DNA of 43,431 bases from positions 1-43,431 of the forward strand of contig JBBDWU010000014.1 in assembly GCA_040902725.1 (NCBI GenBank), read 5' to 3'. The stretch is from JACVRU01 sp040902725 (lineage in GTDB: Bacteria; Actinomycetota; Thermoleophilia; Gaiellales; Gaiellaceae). This document shows positions 1-9,058 of the stretch, piece after piece. The position numbers and the translations under genes are program-made. The notes under the pieces are model-generated. The model was given only the letters and a program-made list of their open reading frames with translations. It was not told the DNA's origin and did not search any database. The first letter of the stretch is position 1; the number at the start of each line of letters is the position of its first letter.

Positions 1-49
1 CTGCCAAATCACCTGGCGACGGCTGGAGACCTCATTGAGTTAGGACCTC

Positions 50-3000
50 TTAGCCGCGGTAGGCGAAGGCGCTCGCGCTCGACCCTAGATACGTCCCGTT
101 GCCGGCGAACTCGGCGCGGATCCGGCGCTTGGTGGTCGAGACGTACTGCGGCGGGATCTGGAAGGAAGCGACGCCGGCCCCGTTCGTGATGGCCGTCCCG
201 AGCAGCCGCTCCACGGTCTGTCCGCGCACGCGGTCCTCGACGTAGAAGGAGATCGTCCGGCCGGCGACCGGGCCGTCGTCCTCGGTCAGGGTCGCGCGCG
301 CCGTGGCCCGCTGGTTGCGCACGGCCACCGCGTCGGCGAGCGCCAGGGCCGTGTCCTCGCGCAGCACGTCGAACGGGGCGGAGGCGCTGCTCGGCGCGTA
401 GCTGCCCGCGCCTGCGAAGGACGCGGTCAGCGTGGCCTCGCCCGCCGGCCCCGGCGGGATGAGGGTCGCGGTCGCGTGGCCGGCGGCGTCCGTGGTCGCG
501 ACGGCCGACGCGCCCTGGAGCGACAGTTCGACAGTTCGGCCTGGGAGCGGGACGCCGTCGCTGTCGGTCAAGGTCGCCCCGACGACGACGTCGTCGGTCG
601 CCTGCCCGGAAGACGGGTTCGCGGCGTCGAGCGCGAGCGAGGTCGCATCTGCGATCTCCACCGAACCGGCGGCCGCTGCGGTCGCGCGGAGGCCGTCCCA
701 CGCCGCGGTGAAACCGGCGGAGCCGACCGGCCGGGTCGCCGTCACCGTCGCCGCCGCGACGCCGGCACCGTCGGTCGTGGCCACGTAGCTCTCGTCGCTG
801 CCGTCGCCGTCGGCGTCGAAGCCGAACTCCACCTGCTGGCCGGCGATCGGGGCGCCGGCGCCGTTCGTCAGCCTCGCCGCGAGTGTGCCGGCCTGGTTGC
901 GCGTCAGCACGGCGGCCGCCGCCGCGAGTGAGGCGCCGTCGATCGCGTTGCCCACGCCGTCGTTGTCCGCGTCGGCCTGGCTCGGGTTGGCCACCGTGGG
1001 CGCGTTGTCGTACGCCATCGCGAGCGCGACCTCGCCCATCGTCAGCGCGACCCCGCCGGGGTAGTCCCTGACGTAGTCGAGCAGCTGCAGCCAGCCGTTC
1101 CAGCGGGCGAGGTAGACCGTGTTGTTCTCGCGGTTCGAGCCGCCGTCGCAGGTGCCCAGGCGGTCGTCGTCGTTGCACGGCCGCCCGCTCCACTCGACCT
1201 CTTCGATCAGCCACGTCGTCAGGCCGCCGGCGTCGGTGCTCGCGCGCAGGTAGTCCTCGTAGGCGTCGACGTCGTAACTGCCGTCGCTCGTCTCGGGCGG
1301 CTCGAGCTCCAGATCGGCGGAGGCGTGGAACATCCCGAACTGGTCGAAGCGCTCGTGGTGCGAGCCCTCCGGCGTGAAGATCGGCCCGTAGGAGCCCGCC
1401 TCGCCCTCCTCGAAGACGCTGGCCGAGAAGGCCTTGTAGCCGAGTTGCGCGACCGCGTCCCGCGCCGCCGGGTCGGACGTGTTGAAAGGCGGCGCGAAGG
1501 AGCGCAGCGGGTGGGCCGAGCTCGCCCAGTCGATCTTCGCCGAGCCCGCGGTGGCGCCCGACTCGGCGATCCAGCGGTTGCCGTAGTTGCCGAGGAGCGT
1601 GTCGTAGCCGACCTTGAGCAGCTCGAAGCTCTCGGCCACGCTCAGGCCGCAGGTCTCGCAGGAGTAGAAGTTGCGGTCGGAGGCGTCGCGCCAGTCGCCC
1701 AGCGGCGTGTTGTTCGCGTGGTAGGTGCCGTGCTGGCCGATCTCGAGCCGCGGACTGTCGTTGCGGTCGTTGATCCAGTCGATCACCTCCGGATCGCTCC
1801 AGAGCTGCTTCGGGATCACGACCACCGTCACCGGCACCTCCTTGCCGCCGGGTAGGTCGTCGGCCACGGTGGCCGGGCCCGGGTCGCCGAGGCCGTTGTA
1901 GTTCGACTTCTTCTTCGCCTCCCAGTCGGCCGGCGAGAGCGTGGCGGCGTCCGTCAGGAGCTGGGTGAACTCGTTCTGGAAGAAGCGGCCGAGCGCGTCG
2001 ATGCGGATGACGAAGCGAGTCGTGCCGCTGCCCCAGGCGAGCTTTGCGGCGCGCGCGGCGTCGTAGCCGGCCTCGCCGGCGAGCGGGCCGGTCGGCACGC
2101 CGTCGCCGTCGGGGTCGCGGCCGTCAAGCGGATCGCAGGCATCGCCGGCGGCGTCGCCGTCCGCGTTCCCCTGGTCGGGATTGGCGACGAGGGGGCAGTT
2201 GTCGAGTCCGTCCGCGAGGCCGTCGTTGTCGTCGTCGGCGTCGGCGGGGTCGCCGAGACGCTGCCAGGTGGAGCTGTCCTCCGGATTGCCCAGAACCGTG
2301 TCGAAGTCGTTGTCGAGCTGGTCGCGGTAGTTGACGGCGGCGTCGGTGTTCAGGTCGAGCCGGGGCGCGTTCGGCGCCGAGAGCGCGTTGTCGACGTAGT
2401 CGGAGATCCCGTCGCCATCCCCGTCGATCGGCGTGAGCTGGCGCAGCACTTTGACCTTGCCGTCGTACTCGCCGGCGACCAGGTCCGCCGCCCCGTCGCC
2501 GTTGACGTCGGCGAGGGTGACCCCGCGAGCCATGGTGCCGATGTCGGCGAGGGCGCCGAAGCCGGCGTGGCTCGCCACGCTCAGGTCGAGCAGCAGCTCC
2601 CCGTCGTGGACGGTGCCGGAGGCCGGCGTCTGGGTGCCGGAATGGAGGCCGAGCACGAGGTCGGCCTTGCCGTCGCCGTTGACGTCGGCCGAGCCCAGCG
2701 ATGGCGTGAAGCCGACGGCCGCGCGCGCCGCGTCATGGCCCAGATAGACGTTCGGGCGCCCGCTGACGGCCGTATTGTCGGCCTGGAGCGCGAACGTGCC
2801 GGTGCCGCCGTTGCGGTACAGGTAGACGTAGAGCGCGCGGTCGCCGATCCAGAGGTCGCGGTCGCCGTCGCCGTCCGCGTCGCCGAGCGCCAGGCCCCAG
2901 GGGCTGTTCTGGGTGCTGATCGCCGGGAAGTAGACCGGCGCGCACGGAGCCGCGCAGGCGGTCGCCTGGCTGATCAGCGTCTCGGCCGCGAAGCCGGCGC

Positions 3001-3598
3001 CGGTATTGCGCAGCAGCTTGACGGTGGAGTTGGCGCCGTCCAGCGAGCCCGCCACGACGTCCACGTCCCCGTCGCCGTCGACGTCGCCGGCGGCTAGGCT
3101 GCCCGCGTCCGTGCCGACGTCTGCGAGCTGTGTGCCGGCGTTGTGCAACACGCCGCTGACCAGGTACGGGGTCTGGTCGAGCGTCCCGTCCCCGTTGCCG
3201 TAGAAGACTCGGACGTCGCCGTCGTTGACGGGGCCGCTCGCAGCGTTCGCTCCCCAGACGACGTCGAGGTTCCCGTCGCCGTCGATGTCTGCCGCGGCGA
3301 ACGCCCACGCGTTGAAGAACGCCTGCTTCCAGGGGAAGACGACGGGCGCCGCGAAGGTGCCGTCGCCGTTGCCCTTGACGAAGGCGATGTTGCCGGTCGT
3401 CCGCCCGACGAAGAGGTCCGCGCGGCCGTCGCCGTCGAAGTCGCCGGCGGCGATGCCGAAGGGGCGCGCGGCCGCGCCGAAGTCGGCCGCCGTCTGCTGG
3501 AGGGCGAAGAACGGGTCGTAGCGCGCGGCCGCCGCGCCGGAGGCGAACACTCCCGAGACCACCGCTAGCGCGGTTGCGAGCCGCAGCACCCTGCCCAT
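50..3598 (-). CDS. Secreted FG-GAP / TSP3 / deacetylase-like / Ig-like multidomain protein
   Basis: Large exported protein of about 1180 residues. A signal peptide (hydrophobic stretch ending near ASGAAA, residues 5-25) is followed by about six FG-GAP/VCBS calcium-binding repeats of the form GDxDGDGxxDL (residues 50-380). A thrombospondin type 3-like segment (DNDGLADGLDNCP, near 455-490) comes next. Residues 525-850 resemble a NodB-type polysaccharide deacetylase, with the metal-binding HGTYH pair and an APPFN motif. A second TSP3-like DADNDG motif and about three Ig-like repeats end the protein. No sortase signal or C-terminal membrane helix is seen, so it is probably released or bound to surface glycan. 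The ATG at 3598 has AGGAGG seven bases upstream; the GTG six bases earlier would sit on that site. The substrate is unknown, and the usual first deacetylase Asp-Asp motif is not obvious (IRIDA instead). Confidence 0.85.
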   Translation of the reverse strand: MGRVLRLATALAVVSGVFASGAAAARYDPFFALQQTAADFGAAARPFGIAAGDFDGDGRADLFVGRTTGNIAFVKGNGDGTFAAPVVFPWKQAFFNAWAFAAADIDGDGNLDVVWGANAASGPVNDGDVRVFYGNGDGTLDQTPYLVSGVLHNAGTQLADVGTDAGSLAAGDVDGDGDVDVVAGSLDGANSTVKLLRNTGAGFAAETLISQATACAAPCAPVYFPAISTQNSPWGLALGDADGDGDRDLWIGDRALYVYLYRNGGTGTFALQADNTAVSGRPNVYLGHDAARAAVGFTPSLGSADVNGDGKADLVLGLHSGTQTPASGTVHDGELLLDLSVASHAGFGALADIGTMARGVTLADVNGDGAADLVAGEYDGKVKVLRQLTPIDGDGDGISDYVDNALSAPNAPRLDLNTDAAVNYRDQLDNDFDTVLGNPEDSSTWQRLGDPADADDDNDGLADGLDNCPLVANPDQGNADGDAAGDACDPLDGRDPDGDGVPTGPLAGEAGYDAARAAKLAWGSGTTRFVIRIDALGRFFQNEFTQLLTDAATLSPADWEAKKKSNYNGLGDPGPATVADDLPGGKEVPVTVVVIPKQLWSDPEVIDWINDRNDSPRLEIGQHGTYHANNTPLGDWRDASDRNFYSCETCGLSVAESFELLKVGYDTLLGNYGNRWIAESGATAGSAKIDWASSAHPLRSFAPPFNTSDPAARDAVAQLGYKAFSASVFEEGEAGSYGPIFTPEGSHHERFDQFGMFHASADLELEPPETSDGSYDVDAYEDYLRASTDAGGLTTWLIEEVEWSGRPCNDDDRLGTCDGGSNRENNTVYLARWNGWLQLLDYVRDYPGGVALTMGEVALAMAYDNAPTVANPSQADADNDGVGNAIDGASLAAAAAVLTRNQAGTLAARLTNGAGAPIAGQQVEFGFDADGDGSDESYVATTDGAGVAAATVTATRPVGSAGFTAAWDGLRATAAAAGSVEIADATSLALDAANPSSGQATDDVVVGATLTDSDGVPLPGRTVELSLQGASAVATTDAAGHATATLIPPGPAGEATLTASFAGAGSYAPSSASAPFDVLREDTALALADAVAVRNQRATARATLTEDDGPVAGRTISFYVEDRVRGQTVERLLGTAITNGAGVASFQIPPQYVSTTKRRIRAEFAGNGTYLGSSASAFAYRG

Positions 3599-3666
3599 CT
3601 CCACACCCTCCTCTCTCCCGGTACGTCTCTTACATCAGCCCGCGCCGATTTGCAAGGCTACGTCCC

Positions 3667-4059
3667 GTGGCCAAGCTCGAGAAGACCGAGGAGCAGTGGC
3701 GCGCGGAGCTGACGCCGGAGCAGTTCCGCATCCTGCGCGAGAAGGGCACCGAGCCGGCCTTCAGCGGCGAGTACGACCACGTCTTCGAGGACGGCACCTA
3801 CCGCTGCGCGGGCTGCGGCACGGAGGTCTTCCGCTCCGACACAAAGTACGACTCCGGCTGCGGGTGGCCCGCGTTCTCCGCGCCGGCGGGCGAGGACGCG
3901 GTGGACGAGGAGATCGACAGGAGCTACGGGATGGTGCGGACCGAGGTCATGTGCGCCAACTGCGGCGGACACATCGGCCACGTCTTCCCGGACGGCCCCG
4001 CGCCGACGGGCCAGCGCTACTGCATCAACTCCGCGGCGCTGAAGCTCGACGCCGAGTAG
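3667..4059 (+). CDS. msrB: Peptide-methionine (R)-S-oxide reductase MsrB
   Basis: Reduces the R epimer of methionine sulfoxide in oxidised proteins, using thioredoxin-type reductants. The 130-residue protein has both zinc-binding CxxC pairs (C47/C50 in RCAGCG and C96/C99 in CANCGG), a recycling cysteine in DSGCGWPAF (C65) and the catalytic cysteine in QRYCIN (C119). This is the complete family signature at normal length. I chose GTG 3667 because the reading frame upstream is not conserved-looking and the domain begins with KLEKTEEQW. It diverges from the large secreted protein and is followed after 12 bases by a cytochrome c gene. The partner enzyme MsrA lies about 24 kb away at 28419. Confidence 0.93.
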   Translation: MAKLEKTEEQWRAELTPEQFRILREKGTEPAFSGEYDHVFEDGTYRCAGCGTEVFRSDTKYDSGCGWPAFSAPAGEDAVDEEIDRSYGMVRTEVMCANCGGHIGHVFPDGPAPTGQRYCINSAALKLDAE

Positions 4060-4071
4060 TCTCCGCCGACC

Positions 4072-4557
4072 GTGGTCGTCGCCCTGACCACCAATCAGAA
4101 GCTCGGCATCGGCCTCGTCGCGGCGGCCTTCATCGTCTTCGCGCTCGTCTCGGCCTTCGTGCTCCCGCAGCGCGACCACAACTTCCCCGGGCCCCGCGGG
4201 ATGCCGCTCTTCATCGCCTCGACCACGCTCCTGTTCATCGCGATGCTCGCGGCCATCGTCGTCTTCGCACGCGAGTCCGAGGAGGAGGAAGACGAGCCGG
4301 CCGCCGCGGTCGCAGAGGGGTACGCCACCGCGGGCAAGGACGTCTTCGCCTCCAAGGCCTGCGGCAGCTGTCACACGCTCGCGGCGGCCGGCGCGAGCGG
4401 GACGATCGGGCCGGACCTCGACCAGCTGAAGCCCGGCCATGACGCCGTCGTCGAGCAGGTCACGAACGGCGGCGGCGGGATGCCGGCGTTCGGCGACCAG
4501 CTCAGCGAGCAGCAGATCCAGGACGTCGCCGCGTTCGTCGTCGAGTCGACGAGCTAG
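4072..4557 (+). CDS. Membrane-anchored class I cytochrome c
   Basis: Electron carrier of 161 residues tethered to the membrane. Two hydrophobic helices (about 10-30 and 46-66) precede an acidic linker (ESEEEEDE) and a compact mono-haem domain. The haem-binding motif is CGSCH (C97, C100, H101), and the distal methionine is probably M137 in GGMPAF. It starts at GTG 4072, 12 bases after msrB, so the two are likely cotranscribed. Its C-terminus (LSEQQIQDVAAF) is nearly identical to the lipoprotein cytochrome at 32720, showing paralogy. It may feed an oxidase or an Msr/thioredoxin-related electron path, but no oxidase genes are in the window. The stop codon shares the CTAG tetranucleotide with the stop of the convergent aldo/keto reductase. 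Confidence 0.88.
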   Translation: MVVALTTNQKLGIGLVAAAFIVFALVSAFVLPQRDHNFPGPRGMPLFIASTTLLFIAMLAAIVVFARESEEEEDEPAAAVAEGYATAGKDVFASKACGSCHTLAAAGASGTIGPDLDQLKPGHDAVVEQVTNGGGGMPAFGDQLSEQQIQDVAAFVVESTS

Positions 4558-5435
4558 AAGAGCGCCGTCAGCTCATCCCGCTCGGCGGGGGAGAGCTCCA
4601 GCTCGAGCGCGCGGACGACCGGCTCGAGGTGGGCCGGCCGCCGGGGGCCGACGACGATCGACGTGACGCGATGGTCGGCAAGCAGCCATGCGAGTGCGAG
4701 GGTGGGTGGGTCGCCGCGCTCGGCGAGCGCCTCGATCCCGGCGTACACGCGCTCGTCGCGGAAGCGCTCGTAGGGCTCGGGGCGGAGCGTCATCCGCGAA
4801 CCGGCCGGGGCAGGCTCGCCGCGCCGGTACTTGCCAGTGAGCCAGCCGCCGGCCAGCGGCCCGAAGGCGGCGAAGCTCAGGCCTTCCCGCGCACACAGCG
4901 CGAGCACGCCCTCGCTTTCCCGGTCGAGCAGCGAGTAGGAGTTCTGCACCCACGTAAGGGTCTCCAACCCTCGTTCGAGGTACTTGACGTCGACGTTGCT
5001 CGCGCCGACCGCGCCGACCAGACCCTCCTGCAGGAGCTCGTCCAGCGTTGCGAGGGTCGCTTCGAGCGGCGTCTCCGGGTCGGGCTCGTGCAGCAGGTAG
5101 ACGTCGACGCTGTCGAGGCCGAGCCGTTCGAGCGAGCCGCGAAGCTCGTGCCGGATCCGCTCGGGCGCGAGGCCCCTGTCGGCCGGGTCGCCGGTGACCG
5201 AGTGGAAGACCTTCGTCGTGATCGTCGGGCGCCGGCCGCGTTCGGCCATCCACTCGCCGAGCCACTGCTCGCTGCGCCCGCCGCCGTAGGACGCGGCCGT
5301 GTCGAAGTGGCGGATGCCGAGCTCCCAGGCCGCGTCCATGACCGCGAACGCCTCGTCCCGGCTCTCGCCCTGCCCGAAGAACTCCGGGGCGGAGCCGACA
5401 CCGCCGAAGTTGCCACACCCGAGCGCGACTCTCAT
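4554..5435 (-). CDS. Aldo/keto reductase
   Basis: NAD(P)H-dependent carbonyl reductase of 293 residues with the full AKR tetrad: D45 in RHFDTAASYG, Y50, K75 in TTKVF and H116 in LLHEPD. The C-terminal cofactor region (SIVVGPRRPAHLE) is typical. Length and motifs fit the aldo/keto reductases that act on small aldehydes or sugars; the substrate cannot be told from sequence. The ATG at 5435 gives the family N-terminus (RVALGCGNFGG). An open frame continues upstream only because it runs through the tRNA-Ser gene, so the longer form is rejected. It lies 13 bases downstream of that tRNA on the same strand and may be cotranscribed with it. Confidence 0.9.
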   Translation of the reverse strand: MRVALGCGNFGGVGSAPEFFGQGESRDEAFAVMDAAWELGIRHFDTAASYGGGRSEQWLGEWMAERGRRPTITTKVFHSVTGDPADRGLAPERIRHELRGSLERLGLDSVDVYLLHEPDPETPLEATLATLDELLQEGLVGAVGASNVDVKYLERGLETLTWVQNSYSLLDRESEGVLALCAREGLSFAAFGPLAGGWLTGKYRRGEPAPAGSRMTLRPEPYERFRDERVYAGIEALAERGDPPTLALAWLLADHRVTSIVVGPRRPAHLEPVVRALELELSPAERDELTALF

Positions 5436-5448
5436 GCTCAGAGTTAAG

Positions 5449-5537
5449 CGGAGAGGGCGGGATTTGAACCCGCGACCCGCCTTTCGACGGGTACGCGATT
5501 TCCAGTCGCGCTCCTTAGGCCGCTCGGACACCTCTCC
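5449..5537 (-). tRNA. tRNA-Ser(GGA)
   Basis: On the minus strand the acceptor arms GGAGAGG and CCTCTCC pair perfectly with discriminator G. The anticodon loop reads CTGGAAA between stems CGCGA and TCGCG, giving anticodon GGA (serine). The extended variable arm (ACCCGTCGAAAGGCGGGT region) is the class II hallmark of tRNA-Ser. The T arm contains GGTTCAAATCC. CCA is not encoded. Confidence 0.96.
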
Positions 5538-5655
5538 GCGCGAGAGGCAGGGTAGCCGTTCGACTTCCGGCCGGCCGGTGAATTCTGGCGGCTCGCTCGG
5601 CGACGGAGAGCGGCCCTCGACGTCGTCGCCCTCGCCGCCTCGCCCACCCGACGGA

Positions 5656-6597
5656 TCAGGCGACTTGCAGCAAGACGACGTACGACACAGCGTAGATCGC
5701 AAAGAGGAGAGCGCCGCTGGCGCGGTCATGACGCCGCCGCGCGGCGAGCGCAACACCGACGATCGCCACGGCGACAAGCGCATACAGGGCCCCGGCGACG
5801 GCGAGCCGCGGCGTGACGCCGGCCGGGAAGAGGAGGGGCCCGACTCCGATCGAGAGGGTCGCGTCGACGAGTGAGCTGCCGAGGACGTCGCCGAGCGCGA
5901 TTCCGGGTGCCCCACGCATCAGCGCGGTCACGTCGACGACGATCTCCGGTGCCGACGTTCCGATCGAGGCGCCGAAGAAGGCGAGCATGAACTCGGGCGC
6001 GCCCGCCAGCTCCGCGAGCCGCACGAGCGACCGAACGGCCACCGTCGCCCCGAAACCGACGAAGGCGAGGGCGACCAGGACGACGCCTGCTTGAGTGGCC
6101 TTTCGATCATGGCGCACCGGTGGCGGATCGTCCGCTACCTCACTGGACAAGCTCTTCACGATGGCGACCGTGAACACCGCCCAGGCCACCACGAGCGCCG
6201 CCCCCTCCCAGCGTCCAAGCCAGCCGTCGGCGACGAAGAAGGTCGTCAGCGCGAGCCCAGCCGCCGTGAAGATGCTGACGAGACCGATCTGCCTACGCTC
6301 GATTGCCATAGCGGACGCGACGAAGGGAAAGAGCCCCAGGACGAGCGTGTACTGCGTGAGGGTCGACCCGACGGAGTCGCCCACGTTCACGTCGCCGGCT
6401 CCCTGCGCGTGGGCGGCGACGGAGTTCGCGATCTCAGGCAGGTCCGTGCCGATCGAGACGAGCGCCACGCCTACGATGAACGGCGGGGCTCCCAGCGCGG
6501 CCGCGAGCGCCCGCGTGTAGGCGACCGCGCGATCGCTCGCGGCGATGGCGAGCGCCAGTCCGGCGAGGAAGAGGGAGACCTGGAGCGCGACTTCCAT
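5656..6597 (-). CDS. Ca2+/cation exchanger (CaCA / YrbG-like family)
   Basis: Polytopic inner-membrane exchanger of 313 residues with about ten hydrophobic helices. It carries the two inverted alpha-repeats that define the calcium/cation antiporter family: SIGTDLPEIANS near residues 48-60 and SIGTSAPEIVVDV near 205-220, each with the acidic residue that binds cation. A short hydrophilic loop (residues 155-170) separates the halves. The family typically exchanges Ca2+ for Na+ or H+; ion specificity cannot be assigned. The ATG at 6597 begins immediately with the first helix. The frame stays open far upstream, but that part crosses the divergent promoter region and the next gene's antisense, so it is excluded. 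No strong Shine-Dalgarno sequence is visible. Confidence 0.9.
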   Translation of the reverse strand: MEVALQVSLFLAGLALAIAASDRAVAYTRALAAALGAPPFIVGVALVSIGTDLPEIANSVAAHAQGAGDVNVGDSVGSTLTQYTLVLGLFPFVASAMAIERRQIGLVSIFTAAGLALTTFFVADGWLGRWEGAALVVAWAVFTVAIVKSLSSEVADDPPPVRHDRKATQAGVVLVALAFVGFGATVAVRSLVRLAELAGAPEFMLAFFGASIGTSAPEIVVDVTALMRGAPGIALGDVLGSSLVDATLSIGVGPLLFPAGVTPRLAVAGALYALVAVAIVGVALAARRRHDRASGALLFAIYAVSYVVLLQVA

Positions 6598-6888
6598 GCT
6601 GGCCGGGCCGGACCCCCTTCTCGCCTGCCGCTTCCGCGTCTCAAGGTGGGCGCTCCTGGTCTCCCCGAAGCCGACCCTCGGCGAGAGCTTGCCTGCGCCC
6701 GCCGACGGGCGAAATGGGGGCTGGCCTGCATCTCGGGCGCGTTCGCGACCGGATCCCGCCTGGCTCCGGGCACCGCGCGCGGGAGCGAGGAACAGATGCG
6801 GTGAGACACCCATGGCGGGCAGCTGCACCCGCCAGTAGCCTGTCGCGGGAAGGCTTCGCGACGCACCAGACGGAGGTGGAGAGAAGCC

Positions 6889-8151
6889 GTGACCTATATC
6901 GCGGCGACCATCTTCGTGATCGCCCTCGCCGTCATCGCCCTCGAATGGGTGCACCGGACCAAGGTCGCCCTCGCTGGGGCCGGCCTGATGGTCCTGCTCG
7001 GCGTGCTCGACGAGGAGCAGTCGATCGAGGCTGTCGACTGGGCGACGCTCGGGCTCCTCACCGGAATGATGATCCTCGTCGGCCTCACCGAGCGGACCGG
7101 CGTCTTTACCTACGTCGCCCTTCGCGTGGCTCAGCTCTCGGGCCGGAGCCCACTGCGGCTCGTGTTCCTGCTGGCCGGCGTCACAGGGCTCTTCTCCGCC
7201 TTCCTCGACAACCTGACGGCGATCCTGCTCGTCGTCCCGATCACGCTCCTGCTCGCCGACGTCCTCGGCATCTCTGCCATCCCGCTCGTCCTCGTCGAAG
7301 TCATCGCGAGCAACATCGGAGGGACGGCGACGTTGATCGGCGACCCGCCGAACATCATGATCGGGTCGCACGTCGCGGAGCTGACGTTCGTCGACTTCAT
7401 CGTCAACCTGGCGCCCGTGGCGCTCGTGACGCTCGCTCTGGTGACGGCGATTCTCTACTTCGCCTTCCGGTCGCAACTCGGTATCTCACCCGAGCGAGCG
7501 GCCGAGGTCGCGCGGCTCGACCCGGCCCGGGACATCCGTGAAAGCCGGTACGTCAGGCGGTCGGTGGCGGTGCTGTTGGGGACGATCGTCGCCTTCTTCT
7601 TCCACGCGACACTCCAGCTCGAGCCTGCCGTGGTCGCCCTTGCGGGCGCCACGCTGCTGCTGCTCGTCGCCGGCGACGACGTCGAGGACGCGCTCGAGCG
7701 GGTCGAGTGGTCGACCATCTTCTTCTTCCTCGGCCTCTTCGTCATGGTCGGCGGGCTCGAGGCCCGCGGCGTCATCGCCGAAGTTGCCGATCTGCTGACC
7801 GAGGTCACTGGCGGCTCGCGCACCGGCGAGGCGATGGCGATTCTCTGGGGCTCGGCGGGCGGCTCGGCGCTGGTGGACAACATCCCGTTCACGGCTGCGA
7901 TGATCCCCGTCGTCGATCAGCTCGGCGAGAGCGGTCCATTCGACGACGCCAACTGGTGGGCGCTGGCGCTCGGCGCTTGCTTCGGCGGCAACGCCACCAT
8001 GATCGCCGCCGCTGCCAACGTCGCGGCAGCCGGGGTGCTCGAGCGGAGCGGCCAGCCGATCTCGTTCGGGCGCTTCCTCGTGGTCGGCGCACCGGTGGCC
8101 GTTGTCTCCCTGTCCGTCGCGACCCTCTACCTGCTTCTCTTCCAGCTCTAG
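6889..8151 (+). CDS. ArsB/NhaD-type ion transporter
   Basis: Membrane transporter of 420 residues in the ion-transporter superfamily that includes ArsB, NhaD and P protein. It shows an internal repeat: SAFLDNLTAIL (103-113) with GGTATLIGDPPNIMIG (144-159) in the first half, then SALVDNIPFTAA and FGGNATMIAAAAN in the second half. These are the substrate-coordinating hairpins of the fold. Function is probably Na+/H+ or anion efflux; arsenite export is possible, but no ars regulator is nearby. It starts at GTG 6889 after a purine-rich stretch (GGAGGTGGAGAG). It diverges from the CaCA exchanger across 291 bases and is followed five bases later by a CBS-domain gene. Confidence 0.88.
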   Translation: MTYIAATIFVIALAVIALEWVHRTKVALAGAGLMVLLGVLDEEQSIEAVDWATLGLLTGMMILVGLTERTGVFTYVALRVAQLSGRSPLRLVFLLAGVTGLFSAFLDNLTAILLVVPITLLLADVLGISAIPLVLVEVIASNIGGTATLIGDPPNIMIGSHVAELTFVDFIVNLAPVALVTLALVTAILYFAFRSQLGISPERAAEVARLDPARDIRESRYVRRSVAVLLGTIVAFFFHATLQLEPAVVALAGATLLLLVAGDDVEDALERVEWSTIFFFLGLFVMVGGLEARGVIAEVADLLTEVTGGSRTGEAMAILWGSAGGSALVDNIPFTAAMIPVVDQLGESGPFDDANWWALALGACFGGNATMIAAAANVAAAGVLERSGQPISFGRFLVVGAPVAVVSLSVATLYLLLFQL

Positions 8152-8156
8152 GCTCG

Positions 8157-8630
8157 ATGTCGCCCCTTCGCCAAACGAGACTCGTGGAAGCGTCCGTCGT
8201 CCACACGGCGACCTTCCTCGAGGCGGCGCGAGCCCTCTTCGGAACCGGCATCTCCGCGATTGCGGTGCTGGATCGCGACCGGCGCGTCGTCGGCCTCTTC
8301 ACGGACGACGACCTGCTCGGAGGGGTCTTCCCCGCCTACCTGCGGGAGCTTCGCCACACCGCGTTCCTCCGCGAGGAGCCTGATGCGCTGGCTGCCCGGC
8401 TCGAGGAGACGGGAGGCGATCCGGTAGAGCGGCACATGCGTGAGCCACTGACCGTGGAGGTGGACGCCAGCACGCTTCACGTCGCAGAGCGTTTCCTCCA
8501 CTCTCCCTCGGGAGCCCTGGCCGTCGTGGAGAACGAGCGCTTCCTGGGCATGGTCGACGAGGTGGATTTCGTCGAGAGCCTGTTGAGCGAGCTCGGGATC
8601 GAGCGGACGGACCGGCCGGCTTCGAGGTAG
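8157..8630 (+). CDS. CBS-domain protein
   Basis: Soluble protein of 157 residues made of a tandem CBS pair. The first unit contains ISAIAVLDRDRRVVGLFTDDD and the second contains GALAVVENERFLGMVDEVD. CBS pairs usually sense adenosine nucleotides or ionic strength and regulate an attached or neighbouring enzyme or channel. The gene starts five bases after the NhaD/ArsB-like transporter stop, so regulation of that transporter is the simplest reading. That role is inferred from position only. The ATG at 8157 gives a domain starting with VEASVVHTATFLEAA, consistent with a nearly whole CBS unit. Confidence 0.82.
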   Translation: MSPLRQTRLVEASVVHTATFLEAARALFGTGISAIAVLDRDRRVVGLFTDDDLLGGVFPAYLRELRHTAFLREEPDALAARLEETGGDPVERHMREPLTVEVDASTLHVAERFLHSPSGALAVVENERFLGMVDEVDFVESLLSELGIERTDRPASR

Positions 8631-8739
8631 GCCGGCCCCGACGTGGGGTGGCGGCCCCCTCGCCGGTGGAGGCCGCTACGGATGGCGGACGACACCGCCC
8701 GGACGTAGATGTTCGCGGTGTCAACGAAGGAGGTGTGCA

Positions 8740-9012
8740 ATGGCCACTGTGATCAGCATCCTGCTCGTGGTCGCAGGCGCCGCTCTGGTCTGGGTCGTCG
8801 ACGGAACGGTGGCGGGGCTCGACGCGACGATCCCGGGCGTGGTCCTGATGTCGGTCGGGGGCCTGAGTGCCTTCGCCTCGATCGTGCTCTCCGGACGAGC
8901 CGTTCCGAGCCCGGGAGCCGACGACGAGTCGGGGCGTGCGCTGGGCCCGGTCGACGTTGAGCCCGGGCAGGACGAGGATGCGCGTCCGCTCGAGCACGGC
9001 TGGCCCCAGTAG
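8740..9012 (+). CDS. Small two-helix membrane protein
   Basis: Protein of 90 residues with two hydrophobic segments (about 3-21 and 30-51) joined by a short GLDATIPG turn, followed by an acidic, proline-rich cytoplasmic or external tail. This resembles the small actinobacterial DUF6458-type membrane proteins, though I assign that loosely. It has the best ribosome-binding site in this part of the window (AAGGAGGTG, five to six bases before ATG). It sits directly upstream of a sensor kinase/response regulator pair, so it may be an accessory membrane sensor or simply the first gene of that operon. No catalytic motif is visible. Confidence 0.75.
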   Translation: MATVISILLVVAGAALVWVVDGTVAGLDATIPGVVLMSVGGLSAFASIVLSGRAVPSPGADDESGRALGPVDVEPGQDEDARPLEHGWPQ

Positions 9013-9058
9013 CGTCCCTCGGCGCCGGCTGCGGGCGACAGCGAACATATGGGCGCAG

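Noticed and set aside
9..1214. Long minus-strand frame, arginine-rich, across the big secreted protein
   Set aside because: It is the off-frame shadow of the deacetylase/Ig region; composition is Arg/Gly/Asp repeats without domains.
6598..7476. N-terminal extension of the CaCA exchanger to 606 residues
   Set aside because: The extension is very acidic/arginine-rich, runs antisense to the divergent transporter and has no family match.
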